From the NCBI RefSeq assembly GCF_039851965.1, contig NZ_CP156674.1, forward strand, positions 1,550,001 to 1,614,000: 64,000 bases of DNA, written 5' to 3'. The notes under the pieces are model-generated. The model made no database searches, had not been told where the DNA came from, and was given only the letters and a program-made list of their open reading frames with translations. Positions 43,851 through 52,409 of the stretch are shown one piece after another. Made by a program: the position numbers and the translations under genes. Within the stretch, counting starts at the first letter, position 1, and the number at the start of each line of letters is the position of its first letter. The DNA comes from Pseudalkalibacillus hwajinpoensis (GTDB lineage Bacteria; Bacillota; Bacilli; Bacillales; Guptibacillaceae).

Positions 43851-44049
43851 TCGTGCCACCGCTTACAGTTTTCGTTTGATTTTCAAGCATATCAGTACGC
43901 TTTTTAACGGTTTTAAGCTCTCTCATCAGGTTAATGTAAACATCGTCAACCTGACCCTTTACTTCTTTAGCATAATCTTTGACGAAATAAGAATAGATAA
44001 AAAATCCAAGTGAACAGGCTAGTAAAATAAAGATAATTAATAACATCAC
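43843..44049 (-). CDS. Small membrane protein with coiled-coil tail
   Basis: 68 residues: one helix (about 3-20) and then a charged helix with VYINLMRELKTVKKRTDMLENQTK that could form a coiled coil. AGGGGGAAATCG precedes the ATG. Coupled to the MltG-like gene by an 8-base overlap; the two membrane proteins may act together. Confidence 0.7.
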   Translation of the reverse strand: MMLLIIFILLACSLGFFIYSYFVKDYAKEVKGQVDDVYINLMRELKTVKKRTDMLENQTKTVSGGTNE

Positions 44050-44178
44050 GATTTCCCCCTAATAAATTTACCGGCAGTCTCTCTATTTATTGCACATGTT
44101 TTAATCCATTTAACTCTTTCGTATGATCACTGCGATTTTTGTCGTTTCATCAAGTCTTTTTTACCTCCTCCACATAAA

Positions 44179-44217
44179 AAACTAGAAAAACCGACATAAA
44201 TCGACCTTTTCTAGTTT
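44179..44217. terminator. Terminator-like hairpin
   Basis: AAACTAGAAAA pairs with TTTTCTAGTTT, A/T-rich stem. Lies downstream of nothing on the plus strand; on the minus strand it is 50 bases past the NUDIX gene ending at 44267. Confidence 0.55.
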
Positions 44218-44266
44218 ACCTATATTTTATGTACTTGACAATAGCCCACACCCTTTTTCAATGGTC

Positions 44267-44893
44267 CTAAAGTTTCTTTGTAAGTTGAATAAAATGATAT
44301 AGAATTCTAGCTGTCATTCCCCAGATTACGTAGTCTTTGTAGTAATAAAAAAATTCCGGCATAGCTGCTGAGGACCAGTTATATTCTTCTCCATTAGGGA
44401 TGAGATGAAATGGAAAGCTTTCATCTGGCTTCACATGCACTCGAATATCATGACGCTCGGGAGGATTGTCTATAAAATGCGTAAGGGGCACTGTGAAGAT
44501 CTCTTCGACTTCCTCAGGATTAGGTGAAAGTTTAGAGTCTGCCTGGATGATTCCTGCAAAAGGATAGACGATTGATTGAAAAGAAGTAACAAGATAATCC
44601 AGTTCCCCCATCACATTCACTTCCTTTGGAGTAATACCAAGTTCCTCGCATGTTTCTCTTATGGCAGAAGCTCGAGGGCTACTATCGATCTGATCTACTT
44701 TACCACCAGGAAAACAAATTTCACCCGGCTGTCTTCTGAGCGTATGAGCCCTTACTTCAAATAAAACATGCAGCTCACCATCCTTTTCGAGTAATGGCAA
44801 TAAAACAGCAAATTTAAAAAAACGTTCATTTCCCAGAACGCCAGCAATCCTGCCATGCATTTTAGAATGGATCTCCTGAATCGATGGCTTCAT
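44267..44893 (-). CDS. CoA pyrophosphatase-type NUDIX hydrolase
   Basis: 208 residues with CFPGGKVDQIDSSPRASAIRE-TCEELGI as the Nudix box preceded by RRQPGEICFPGG, the UPF0035/NUDT7-type signature of CoA diphosphatases. Expected to split CoA or acyl-CoA into 3-prime,5-prime-ADP and phosphopantetheine. Probably transcribed alone. Confidence 0.9.
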   Translation of the reverse strand: MKPSIQEIHSKMHGRIAGVLGNERFFKFAVLLPLLEKDGELHVLFEVRAHTLRRQPGEICFPGGKVDQIDSSPRASAIRETCEELGITPKEVNVMGELDYLVTSFQSIVYPFAGIIQADSKLSPNPEEVEEIFTVPLTHFIDNPPERHDIRVHVKPDESFPFHLIPNGEEYNWSSAAMPEFFYYYKDYVIWGMTARILYHFIQLTKKL

Positions 44894-45025
44894 TCTATCT
44901 AACTCCTTCTTCCCAGCATATTATTACTCTATTATACGGTAGTCAGAACACTTTATTAAACATATTAATGGTAATCTGTAACTTTTCAGGCCGTGTACCC
45001 GTCAAATATAGAAAGGAGTGATGAT

Positions 45026-45502
45026 ATGTTAAAGTATATCACGGTCGGCAGTATGGTACTCCTTATGCTTGCGGGATGTGGAGGGGAGAATTCACCTTTG
45101 AATTCAAGTGGTAGTAACTCTAGTGAGGTAGAATCAGGATCTTCTGGAATTGTAGCTGGTGCGATGGAGCCTTCTCTTACGCTGGAGGCAAAAGAAGATG
45201 GAAGAGTCACCTTTTCTTATGAGATCCAGAACCAGACAGAAAATATCCAGACCATTCATTTTCCAAGCAGCCAGAAATATGATTACAAGCTTTATGATGA
45301 TAAGGGAAACCACATTCAAACTTATTCAGCCGATAAGAGTTTTGTGAAACAGGAAGAAGAACTGGAAGTTAAACAGGCCGAAGTATTGGATTACACCATC
45401 ACCGTTGACCAGCTTACAGCCGGCACTTATACGTTAGAAGTATGGTTAGCAACTGAAGGACAGGGTGATTATAAACAATCAATCAAATTTACGATCGACT
45501 AA
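45026..45502 (+). CDS. Lipoprotein with BsuPI (intracellular proteinase inhibitor) domain
   Basis: 158 residues from ATG 45026 behind AAAGGAGTG. Lipobox LAGC (Cys near 17), a Ser-rich linker, then the BsuPI beta-sandwich with VTFSYEIQNQTEN, IHFPSSQKYDYKLYDDKG and YTLEVWL. Although the family was named for an intracellular inhibitor, this one is exported. Function unknown. Confidence 0.85.
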   Translation: MLKYITVGSMVLLMLAGCGGENSPLNSSGSNSSEVESGSSGIVAGAMEPSLTLEAKEDGRVTFSYEIQNQTENIQTIHFPSSQKYDYKLYDDKGNHIQTYSADKSFVKQEEELEVKQAEVLDYTITVDQLTAGTYTLEVWLATEGQGDYKQSIKFTID

Positions 45503-45540
45503 AAAACAGCCGGCTCGTTTTCTATGGAGCCGGCTGTTCA
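45501..45540. terminator. Strong bidirectional terminator
   Basis: AACAGCCGGCTC pairs perfectly with GAGCCGGCTGTT; lies between the converging BsuPI and DUF1836-like genes. Confidence 0.92.
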
Positions 45541-46221
45541 TTTCCAAACCTCTTCAAGGTATTGCTTTGATAAGGTTTGATAATATGCAGCCTGTACAGA
45601 GAGCGCTGCTGAAACCAATAATTTTTCAATATTATCAATTTGGCTTTGTGTTAAATAGTTAAAAACAGAAGATAATTGCGTCGCTTTTTGTTTGAAATCT
45701 TCTTTTGATGGTTTAGGATCTGTATGAATCACATCGAAGAGCTGAGAATAAGCCGTATAAAAAACGAGTGGGTCAATCAAATCATCGTTCCGATCGGCAG
45801 GGTTGTTAAAAGCATAACGAAGCAAGAGACGTATGCTTTCAAAATCATGTGTGTTTTTCAAGTCTTCTACAATGAATAAAATCGCTGCCTGCTCAATCGC
45901 ATATTTTTTACCAAGCTGCGGAGCCCCAATCCATTCCTTTATATCCCTTTTGACCCAGTTTTGCACAGCCGTAGATCGAAAGCTAGCGTATTCTAGCTGG
46001 TTGCCAAGAGTGACGATTTCATTAATGGATAAACCAAAAACACCCTCTCCTGCCTGAAGTAATTTCCGGAAAATAGGCGGTAGCTCTAACACCTCATCAG
46101 ATTGTCCCATCTGGCCTGCGCGTTTCCAGGATCTCGAAAGAATGCGATCAGGTGATTTCTGATTTCGAATAGCCTGCAGGATGGTTCCCATTTCTGTTCT
46201 TGTTAAATAAAAGCCTCTCAT
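45538..46221 (-). CDS. DUF1836-like putative regulator (YkrK-like)
   Basis: 227 residues, all helical and soluble. The start (YLTRTEMGTILQAIRNQK) and the middle (INEIVTLGNQLEYASFRSTAVQNWVKRDIKEWIG; shown in part) fit the DUF1836 group, of which B. subtilis YkrK is a transcriptional repressor of htpX. An N-terminal merR-like or Xre-like HTH around SINEIVTLGN...SFRSTAVQNW is possible. Target unknown. Confidence 0.6.
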   Translation of the reverse strand: MRGFYLTRTEMGTILQAIRNQKSPDRILSRSWKRAGQMGQSDEVLELPPIFRKLLQAGEGVFGLSINEIVTLGNQLEYASFRSTAVQNWVKRDIKEWIGAPQLGKKYAIEQAAILFIVEDLKNTHDFESIRLLLRYAFNNPADRNDDLIDPLVFYTAYSQLFDVIHTDPKPSKEDFKQKATQLSSVFNYLTQSQIDNIEKLLVSAALSVQAAYYQTLSKQYLEEVWK

Positions 46222-46390
46222 CGTACACCTCTACCTATAAGGTCATTTGAACCTATCGTATAGCTTCTCTATGGAAATTTCAAGAAGAAGAAAACATTTC
46301 TTTATGAATTGGGCACTTTTCATGCTCTATAATGGGAACGGATTTTCATATGGGTGAATATCCTGTGTGGTGTAAAGGAGGAAATCATTT

Positions 46391-46987
46391 ATGAACATGT
46401 ACGGTAATTATATGCCTCATCAAGGAGTACAGGGTGCCATGCAGGGGCCTAACATGCAAAATCAAGCCGTTCAGGGTGCCATGCAGGGACCTAATATGCA
46501 AAATCAAGCTGTTCAGGGCGCGATGCAAGGGCCGAATATGAATAATCAAGCTGTTCAGGGCGCGATGCAGGGGCCGAATATGCAAAATCAAGCTGTTCAG
46601 GGTGCGATGCAGGGGCCAAATATGCCTAACAATGCTGTGCAGGGAATGATGGCAGGGAAAGAAAAAGAGCTTGTAGGCGACATGAAACAATTATGTAAAA
46701 GGTACAACAACTATCATGCAAAAGTTCAAATGCAGGATGGAATGGAATACGAGGGAATCCTAATGGATTCTGACGATGAACATATGTCGATGATGATTCC
46801 TCAAGAAGTAGAAGAAGACGAAGGTCCAGACATGGATAGGCAGTATGGCCGCGGTCGCTATCGCAGATTCAGCAGGTTCTTCTTTCCTTTAGCTGGAATT
46901 GCCGCCCTTAGTCTGATTCCTTATTATCGCCCATATCCTTATTATGGCTATCCACCTTATTATGGGTATCCACCTTATTATTATTAG
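46391..46987 (+). CDS. Tandem-repeat protein with Sm-like segment and Tyr/Pro tail
   Basis: 198 residues. Residues 12-81 are five near-perfect 14-residue repeats (AVQGAMQGPNMQNQ). Residues about 86-135 read LVGDMKQLCKRYNNYHAKVQ, then DGMEYEGILMDSDDEHMSMM, which has the look of an LSm-type small beta domain. A basic/aromatic region, one hydrophobic stretch (FFFPLAGIAALSLIP) and a Pro/Tyr/Gly tail (PYYGYPPYYGYPPYYY) end it. The tail resembles coat or exosporium proteins. GTAAAGGAGG precedes the ATG. Surface or coat location is inferred only. Confidence 0.8.
   Translation: MNMYGNYMPHQGVQGAMQGPNMQNQAVQGAMQGPNMQNQAVQGAMQGPNMNNQAVQGAMQGPNMQNQAVQGAMQGPNMPNNAVQGMMAGKEKELVGDMKQLCKRYNNYHAKVQMQDGMEYEGILMDSDDEHMSMMIPQEVEEDEGPDMDRQYGRGRYRRFSRFFFPLAGIAALSLIPYYRPYPYYGYPPYYGYPPYYY
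46424..46633 (+). repeat. Five tandem 42-bp repeats
   Basis: Five in-frame units of 42 bases coding for 14 residues each. The copies differ mainly by silent third-base changes, so the repeat number is likely to vary between strains. Confidence 0.9.
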
Positions 46988-47000
46988 AAGCGATATATTG

Positions 47001-47030
47001 AAAAGGAAGCCTGTTCCGGCTTCCTTTTTA
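47001..47030 (+). terminator. Terminator of the tandem-repeat protein gene
   Basis: AAAAGGAAGCC-TGTT-CCGGCTTCCTTTTT-type stem, with a T-run on the plus strand. Confidence 0.9.
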
Positions 47031-47049
47031 TGATTTATCGTTTACTTAA

Positions 47050-47241
47050 TTAATTTCGGACATCCATTTGATTTGTATAAGCAATGAGTACAATGTCATC
47101 GTTAGCATCCTCTCGCAGCTGCGATTCAAATCGCTTAAGCAGGTCTAACGACTCAGGGCTTAAATGAGCTACTGGAAAAGCAGTAGACGATTCCTTAAAG
47201 GTTCTCCTGTTGCTGTAATTCTCTTGCTGCAAGAAACTCAT
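47050..47241 (-). CDS. Small protein of unknown function, overlapping the preceding ORF
   Basis: 63 residues, MSFLQQENYSNRRTF..., from ATG 47241 with AGGAGGAAGGGA before it. It has a helical segment LSPESLDLLKRFESQLRED and a short beta end VLIAYTNQM. Its first 47 bases overlap, in another frame, the end of the 57-residue ORF upstream. Confidence 0.6.
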   Translation of the reverse strand: MSFLQQENYSNRRTFKESSTAFPVAHLSPESLDLLKRFESQLREDANDDIVLIAYTNQMDVRN

Positions 47242-47368
47242 TCCCTTCCTCCTGTTGATCCAGCTGATCAACTGAATCACCACGTATTCTATTCATTGTC
47301 ATATCAGGGTTAAGTGGTGTATTCATCATGTTATTCTGCTCCTTATCTTCTAAAGAACGTTTCTTCAT
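47195..47368 (-). CDS. Small acidic Gln/Asp-rich protein, start of an overlapping pair
   Basis: 57 residues, MKKRSLEDKEQNNMM..., from ATG 47368 with a perfect GGAGGTGGATTG site. Soluble and disordered, no family recognised. The next gene begins inside it, so the two are likely coupled. Confidence 0.55.
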   Translation of the reverse strand: MKKRSLEDKEQNNMMNTPLNPDMTMNRIRGDSVDQLDQQEEGNEFLAARELQQQENL

Positions 47369-47416
47369 TCAATCCACCTCCATTCCTATCATGACCTTTT
47401 GGCTCTAAAAACATGT

Positions 47417-47442
47417 AAAAAGCACCTCATAAGTGAGGTGCT
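47417..47442 (-). terminator. Terminator of the oxidoreductase gene
   Basis: AGCACCTCA-TAAG-TGAGGTGCT followed on the minus strand by TTTTTA; overlaps the stop codon region. Confidence 0.85.
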
Positions 47443-48433
47443 ACATGGAAACAACAAGCTTTCCAAATTGATTTGCTTTACCCAAATAATCAAAAGCTTT
47501 CTTAATCTCATCTAATGGGTAGCTTTTATCAATTACAGGTTTAATCGAATGGTCCTCGACAAACTGAATCATTGCTCTGAATTCTTCTCCGCTTCCCATA
47601 GTTGATCCGAGCAAATTGTACTGCCCATAAAAGAATGATCGCAAATCAAATTCGATTGAATCCCCTGTTGATGAACCAAAAGTAACGAGAGTCCCACCAC
47701 GTTTCAACAAACTGAGAGATCGATTGAAGGTAGCTGCCCCAACGCTTTCAATCACTAAATCCACTTCTTCATTCGCTACTACTTCTCCCCATTCTTCTTC
47801 ATCAGAAAGTGCCATATCCGCACCGAGTTCAAGTGCTGAATTTCTCTTCGCTTCACTCCTAGAACTCACAATAACTCTTGCTCCTGCTGCTTTTGCAAAC
47901 TTAAGGAGAAACGTCGCTACTCCACCGCCGATTCCAGGGATGAAAACAGTCTGACCACTTTCAAGTTGACCTCTAGTGAACAAAGCACGATAGGCAGTTA
48001 ATCCAGCTAGTCCAACAACTGCTGCTTCTTCAAATGAAAGAGAAGCTGGCTTTAATATAGCATTTTCCTCTGGTACAACGATCGTTTCAGCAAACGTACC
48101 ATGGCCTGGAAATCCAACGATTTGGAACCCTTCAGGAGGAATCGAAGCATTTCTTTCCCAACCAAGACCAGGGTTAATCACGACTTCATCGCCTTCTTTT
48201 ATAGTTTTAACACCCGGACCAACTTCAATTACAACTCCAGATCCGTCAGAACCAAGAATAACGTCCGGATCTGATGAATCATGACGATCTGGTATAAAGA
48301 GATCCCGATGATTTAAACCGGCAGCCTTTAGTTTAATCTTCACTTCTCCTGAACTCGGGTCATGTTCAGTCATCAAATTTTTAAGAGCTAATCCTTCATT
48401 ACCGGAATGGCCTCCATGTACAAAACCTTTCAT
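47441..48433 (-). CDS. Zinc-free MDR-family alcohol dehydrogenase / quinone oxidoreductase
   Basis: 330 residues from ATG 48433, which has AGGGAG before it. GroES-like N-terminus with AAGLNHRDLFI and the GSDGSGVVIEVG loop; Rossmann domain with VFIPGIGGGVATFLLKFAKAAGARVI near 150-175 (AxxGGxG-like nucleotide site). No structural-zinc cysteine cluster is visible. Substrate unknown. The 20-base gap to the upstream Dabb gene suggests cotranscription. Confidence 0.87.
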   Translation of the reverse strand: MKGFVHGGHSGNEGLALKNLMTEHDPSSGEVKIKLKAAGLNHRDLFIPDRHDSSDPDVILGSDGSGVVIEVGPGVKTIKEGDEVVINPGLGWERNASIPPEGFQIVGFPGHGTFAETIVVPEENAILKPASLSFEEAAVVGLAGLTAYRALFTRGQLESGQTVFIPGIGGGVATFLLKFAKAAGARVIVSSRSEAKRNSALELGADMALSDEEEWGEVVANEEVDLVIESVGAATFNRSLSLLKRGGTLVTFGSSTGDSIEFDLRSFFYGQYNLLGSTMGSGEEFRAMIQFVEDHSIKPVIDKSYPLDEIKKAFDYLGKANQFGKLVVSM

Positions 48434-48456
48434 ATGTACCGCTCCCTTCGATTTCT

Positions 48457-48753
48457 TTAAAGACATTCAAAATCAAGTGCCAGTGTATCCCTCATACCCA
48501 CCTCTTTAAGATAAGCGACCACTTCCTGGTGCGCAGGGTGAGGACCATAAGCTTCCAATGCTTCTTTTGATTCAAAACGAACCGTTAGGCCGCTTTCGAA
48601 CCCCTCACTCCTTTCAGAAAAGTTGATTCCTGCCTGAATGTCCACAATACCTGGAATTGTTTCTTTCACCTTAATCAACCTTCTCATACCTTCTTCTTTC
48701 TGTTCCTTCGTCGTTCTATCACTAAACTTAAACAATACAATGTGTTCAATCAT
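48457..48753 (-). CDS. Dabb-family (stress-responsive alpha-beta barrel) protein
   Basis: 98 residues, starting MIEHIVLFKFSDRTTKEQ, behind GAGGAGGAGATC. The dimeric alpha-beta barrel pattern is clear, with HPAHQEVVAYLKEVG near the end. Members act as small heme-like or aromatic-binding enzymes or have no known activity. Paired with the oxidoreductase gene. Confidence 0.88.
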   Translation of the reverse strand: MIEHIVLFKFSDRTTKEQKEEGMRRLIKVKETIPGIVDIQAGINFSERSEGFESGLTVRFESKEALEAYGPHPAHQEVVAYLKEVGMRDTLALDFECL

Positions 48754-48787
48754 GTTCGATCTCCTCCTCTTTTGTTTTAGTAAAACA

Positions 48788-48826
48788 TAAAAAAGCGCCA
48801 AGAAACAAATAATTTCCTTGGCGCTA
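48788..48826 (-). terminator. Terminator of the ATP-grasp / Cys-peptidase-like operon
   Basis: Minus strand AGCGCCAAGGAAA-loop-TTTCTTGGCGCT followed by TTTTTT. It closes the two-gene unit ending at 48887. Confidence 0.88.
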
Positions 48827-48886
48827 ATCTATATTTATCCCCATCTCCAAGGGAGTGGCAATATACTCCCCCTGAAGGACGTTTTA

Positions 48887-50857
48887 CTATTTGCCAATCC
48901 AGGTATATTCATTGCCCCAGCTATCCTGAGCGAGAGATCTCACTTTCGAGATGTTCTCTGCTTCTACAGCATAAGCATCTCCCTGCTCATAGGGGTTGTA
49001 ATGGAAAGCGTACAAACGTGATGTGAATTCTTCGAAAGGTAGTGAACTTTCTCCAGAACGTTCACCTTTCCTCATCACCGTGCACTCAATCCCCTGGCCC
49101 CAATTCTGTGAACCATCATTATTCGGGTTATAGAAATAAACGCGATAATGGCCTTCAGGGCACTTTGCAATTCTTTGGATGGATACAGCATGAAAACCAA
49201 GCATTTTACCGTGAATATTTGTAATAAAAATGCCTACAGGGTTAGGATAAATCAACTCATAATCATCATTATATTCTGGATGATGCGTGGCATAAAACAA
49301 CCTGACAAACCCTGGATAATCAGTTACGCTTCCAGTTATCGGTTCGATAACTGTACTAAACCCTTTTTGAACCCAGTTGCCATAAAACGCTGGATTAACC
49401 CAGCGATGACCGTCTTCGCCTCGAAGAGCAACACGACTCATCATTTCACTGTAAATACGATCAAGGTGAGGTACAAGCACTAGCGAAACCGGATCGAGTT
49501 CTGGATGAAGATCTGGAGCAAGTCCCCCATGAAGGTCCTTCGAATGGATTTGAACTCCTTCAAATACCATTTCAATGTCACCATCACGGGCAGCTCTAGG
49601 AATAATTTCAAGTAAATATCCCGGAGCATGCTGAGCCCATAAACTAATTCCTCTTGCCGCCTGACAGGTTGGATTTAAACCCTGACCAACACCAAGTGGC
49701 TGGCCAAGAACACTAATAACCCCGGCAAGCAGAATGCTATTGGCCGTTAAGCCTTCTCCCTCTCCCACTGTATTAAATAATGCACTCCTAACTTCAGGTC
49801 GTATGTCCAGTTCAATTAAGCGTCGCAAACCTGGCATCACTGGAGAAGCAGATAGTACTCCTCTCTCCAATAACAAAGCAAGTCCGTATACTGATTGTGC
49901 CGTCGATGGGAAAAGAGCTACTTTTATTAGCTGATGAACAAGCTCTGCATGTTCTTCAAGATTTGCTTTCCCTTTGCCTGTTAATTGGAGCAATACCGGA
50001 AGCAATTGAGGTGATTTTCTGCTTAAAAACCTGGCAAGGACACTATGATGAGGAGAACAGAGACCAGTTTTTCTCATCGAAACACCTAGTGCTTCACTCT
50101 CCTTACGAAGTTCTTCCGTTGAAAGCGCCATTAGTTGTTTACGATAATCATTTGGCATAGGATGAGTACTGCTCAATTCTGAAGGTCCTTCAATTGAAGC
50201 AATATATTGTTGCAGCACTTCACGTTGTTCTACGCTTGTTTCAGATCTTAACATTTCCTTAGCCATTTTTATCATGGAAACTGTTCGCTTCACAGTAATC
50301 GGACGTTGTGCTGTTAAACGTTCGATTTCATAAATAAGGGTTTCTGAGAGTGCACTGGAAGAAAGATATTGTGAGATAAACCGAAACAGTCGCTGCGCTT
50401 CTACCGTGTTCTCTTTTTCCTCAATACGTGAAGCCTCTGACGCATTTGGAAATAGCAATTCGAGATTAAGGGCCATCACTTCATTCAAGAAGTCCATTGC
50501 CATTTCCTTAGAAACTTTAGGATGTTCTGACTTTCCCTCTGCGATAGCTAGCATTCGTATATTGCTCAGCATCTCAATCACATATGGGAGCCCTTTAGCC
50601 TGTAGAGACCCCGCCACCAGTGGCGGCTGTAGTTTCGATGCATCTTCCCATGGCCCATCTTGAAAAATACCTGCTCCATCGAATCGATGCGCATATTGAT
50701 AAAGAGACTCCAGGCCTTCTTCTGTTTCTAGAAGACGATTTGCCTCCTGAAAAACATCTGTTTGATAACGCGACTTCGCATAAGAAGGCGCATCTTCAAG
50801 ACGTGTTAACGATCGGGAAAACCTTGCAATCTTTCCTTCTGTAACTTCAGATGGCAT
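48887..50857 (-). CDS. Unknown 656-residue protein with a papain-like catalytic pattern
   Basis: Long helical N-terminal part (1-370) and a C-terminal domain (about 380-650). There, Gln392 lies six residues before Cys398 in GQGLNPTCQAARGISLW, the spacing of oxyanion-hole Gln and nucleophile Cys in papain-like enzymes. Later come His556 in GFHAVSI and Asn577 in YFYNPNN, in the expected C-H-N order. A cysteine peptidase, transglutaminase-like or amide-forming enzyme is therefore possible. No signal peptide or membrane helix. AAAGGAGAATTTGGC precedes the ATG. It lies 32 bases after an ATP-grasp ligase gene. I know no characterised homologue. Confidence 0.78.
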   Translation of the reverse strand: MPSEVTEGKIARFSRSLTRLEDAPSYAKSRYQTDVFQEANRLLETEEGLESLYQYAHRFDGAGIFQDGPWEDASKLQPPLVAGSLQAKGLPYVIEMLSNIRMLAIAEGKSEHPKVSKEMAMDFLNEVMALNLELLFPNASEASRIEEKENTVEAQRLFRFISQYLSSSALSETLIYEIERLTAQRPITVKRTVSMIKMAKEMLRSETSVEQREVLQQYIASIEGPSELSSTHPMPNDYRKQLMALSTEELRKESEALGVSMRKTGLCSPHHSVLARFLSRKSPQLLPVLLQLTGKGKANLEEHAELVHQLIKVALFPSTAQSVYGLALLLERGVLSASPVMPGLRRLIELDIRPEVRSALFNTVGEGEGLTANSILLAGVISVLGQPLGVGQGLNPTCQAARGISLWAQHAPGYLLEIIPRAARDGDIEMVFEGVQIHSKDLHGGLAPDLHPELDPVSLVLVPHLDRIYSEMMSRVALRGEDGHRWVNPAFYGNWVQKGFSTVIEPITGSVTDYPGFVRLFYATHHPEYNDDYELIYPNPVGIFITNIHGKMLGFHAVSIQRIAKCPEGHYRVYFYNPNNDGSQNWGQGIECTVMRKGERSGESSLPFEEFTSRLYAFHYNPYEQGDAYAVEAENISKVRSLAQDSWGNEYTWIGK

Positions 50858-50889
50858 GCCAAATTCTCCTTTATGATAGAGATAATGTT

Positions 50890-52158
50890 CTATAAATAGA
50901 AGTCGTACTTTTCATAGTCGACTAGTAAGCGGGTCATCTCAGCACTGTCATCTCCAAAAAAGAAGATCGTGCCATAATGATTTCCAAAGCCAACGCGCTC
51001 AGCAACCTTACCTTGAGGTGGTGTGAACATATCGTGCTTCTCAAAGAAATCATGATTTTCAAGTTCCTCTGGAATCGTTAGCGTCTCAATGAAGTTCACA
51101 TGAGGGTGAACCATCAGACATCCTGCGTAACCCTGTGTCTCATCTTCAGAAGGGAAAAACTTTCTTAGCTCTTCTTCCGTCGTATTTGGGTCACTGCAAA
51201 TAATTTGAGCTTCGTATGCACTGAATCCGTAAGCGCGTTCAATTAAATCGAAAATATGGCCACCAGGAACTCGTGCTGCCACTTCTCCAAAGTGAAGTGT
51301 GCCGTCCGGCATGACGAAATACTCAGGGTGGATGACACCATTTTCTATTTCGAATGCCTCAATGAGTTGTTCAACCGCTTTTCGAATAATAGGACGCTTT
51401 GCTTCAAGAGATGGGGAAGGTGGAACAAAGTTAGAATATCCCAACTTCACATACTCTGTTATATTAAGAAACTGAATTTTTCCGTTATGAACAAAAACTT
51501 CACATGAGAATTCTTGTCCATCTAAATGACTTTCCATTAATAAAGGGAAATCGTTATCAGTAAGTGAATCAATTTCGCCAGGATTATCGATGGCACGATG
51601 GCCTACTGATCCAGCTTTATCAAGGGGCTTACAGTGGATCGGATCATATTTATCTCCATCCACTTTAAGAAGGGCATCATTCACTCTCTTCAAAAAGCGC
51701 TTCACATCTTCTTTATCCCTTGCTTCTTCGAAGACTCCTACTTTAATACCTGCAATTTGTGCCTTACGTTTCATCATCCCTTTATCTCTCAAAAGAAGAG
51801 AACGGTTAAATAGTCTTGGTTCTTCTCTAAAGCGGGAATTTAGTGCTCCTGCCCACTCCACACACTCTTCATAAAGTGGAACAGCTACTTCTGTACCAAG
51901 AGCTTTTAGCTGCTTATAGAGCTTGTCTGATCCTTCATTCAAACGATCAAACTCCCAGCCAACAAATGTAATATCATGCTTTTCGGCGTAATCCTTAAAA
52001 TCAGGAGGACCCACCACTACAAAAGGCCGATTCAATTTGTCACAGGCCTCGATTGCGGGAAGACTCCATCCAATTAAAGCAGTTAAATATGGAATCGTCT
52101 TTCCTTCTGGCTGAATTTCTTGTAACGTCTGGTTCATTTCTAGCTGATCCAGTTCCAT
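50890..52158 (-). CDS. ATP-grasp ligase, partner of the papain-like protein
   Basis: 422 residues from ATG 52158 behind AAAGGAGCG. Order: an N-terminal Rossmann-like part (LTALIGWSLPAIEACDKLNRP), the lysine-bearing GMMKRKAQIAGIKVG, LLKVDGDKYDPIHCKPLDKAGS as the nucleotide-binding region and GVIHPEYFVMPDGTLHFGEVAARVPGGH as the metal-binding acid/Arg block typical of carboxylate-amine ligases (BacD/BL00235-like; motifs quoted in part). It should couple ATP hydrolysis to formation of an amide or peptide bond. Cotranscribed with the 656-residue protein. Confidence 0.85.
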   Translation of the reverse strand: MELDQLEMNQTLQEIQPEGKTIPYLTALIGWSLPAIEACDKLNRPFVVVGPPDFKDYAEKHDITFVGWEFDRLNEGSDKLYKQLKALGTEVAVPLYEECVEWAGALNSRFREEPRLFNRSLLLRDKGMMKRKAQIAGIKVGVFEEARDKEDVKRFLKRVNDALLKVDGDKYDPIHCKPLDKAGSVGHRAIDNPGEIDSLTDNDFPLLMESHLDGQEFSCEVFVHNGKIQFLNITEYVKLGYSNFVPPSPSLEAKRPIIRKAVEQLIEAFEIENGVIHPEYFVMPDGTLHFGEVAARVPGGHIFDLIERAYGFSAYEAQIICSDPNTTEEELRKFFPSEDETQGYAGCLMVHPHVNFIETLTIPEELENHDFFEKHDMFTPPQGKVAERVGFGNHYGTIFFFGDDSAEMTRLLVDYEKYDFYL

Positions 52159-52409
52159 TTGTTCTCGCTCCTTTATCAAAATAGTAGATAAGTCTTTCCT
52201 GACCTTCCTTATATACCGTAGCAGATCTGACAACATATTTTAACTAATATTCTGACTCTTCGACATATAGCTACAAAAGAAGTCATAATAATCGAATCTT
52301 CGACGCTTTTATAAGGAAGTTAAATCAAGAATGTATCATATAAATCCTTTCCCTCTTTTTGTGAAAATCTAACAAAAAAAGACCTAACCAACAGGATTTC
52401 TCCTTTAGA

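Noticed and set aside
46424..46633. CRISPR-like array
   Set aside because: The 42-bp units are contiguous, in frame and without spacers; they are coding repeats.
46385..46690. Minus-strand repeat frame rich in His/Arg/Leu opposite the tandem-repeat gene
   Set aside because: Mirror of the 42-bp repeats, no site; the plus-strand gene has AAAGGAGG and a terminator.
49042..51874. Several plus-strand frames of 60-111 codons opposite the ATP-grasp and papain-like genes
   Set aside because: No sites, odd composition, and fully covered by two long coupled minus-strand genes.
48788..52158. Defence system or RiPP cluster in the strict sense
   Set aside because: No nuclease, toxin, precursor peptide or exporter is adjacent, so only the two-gene observation is claimed.
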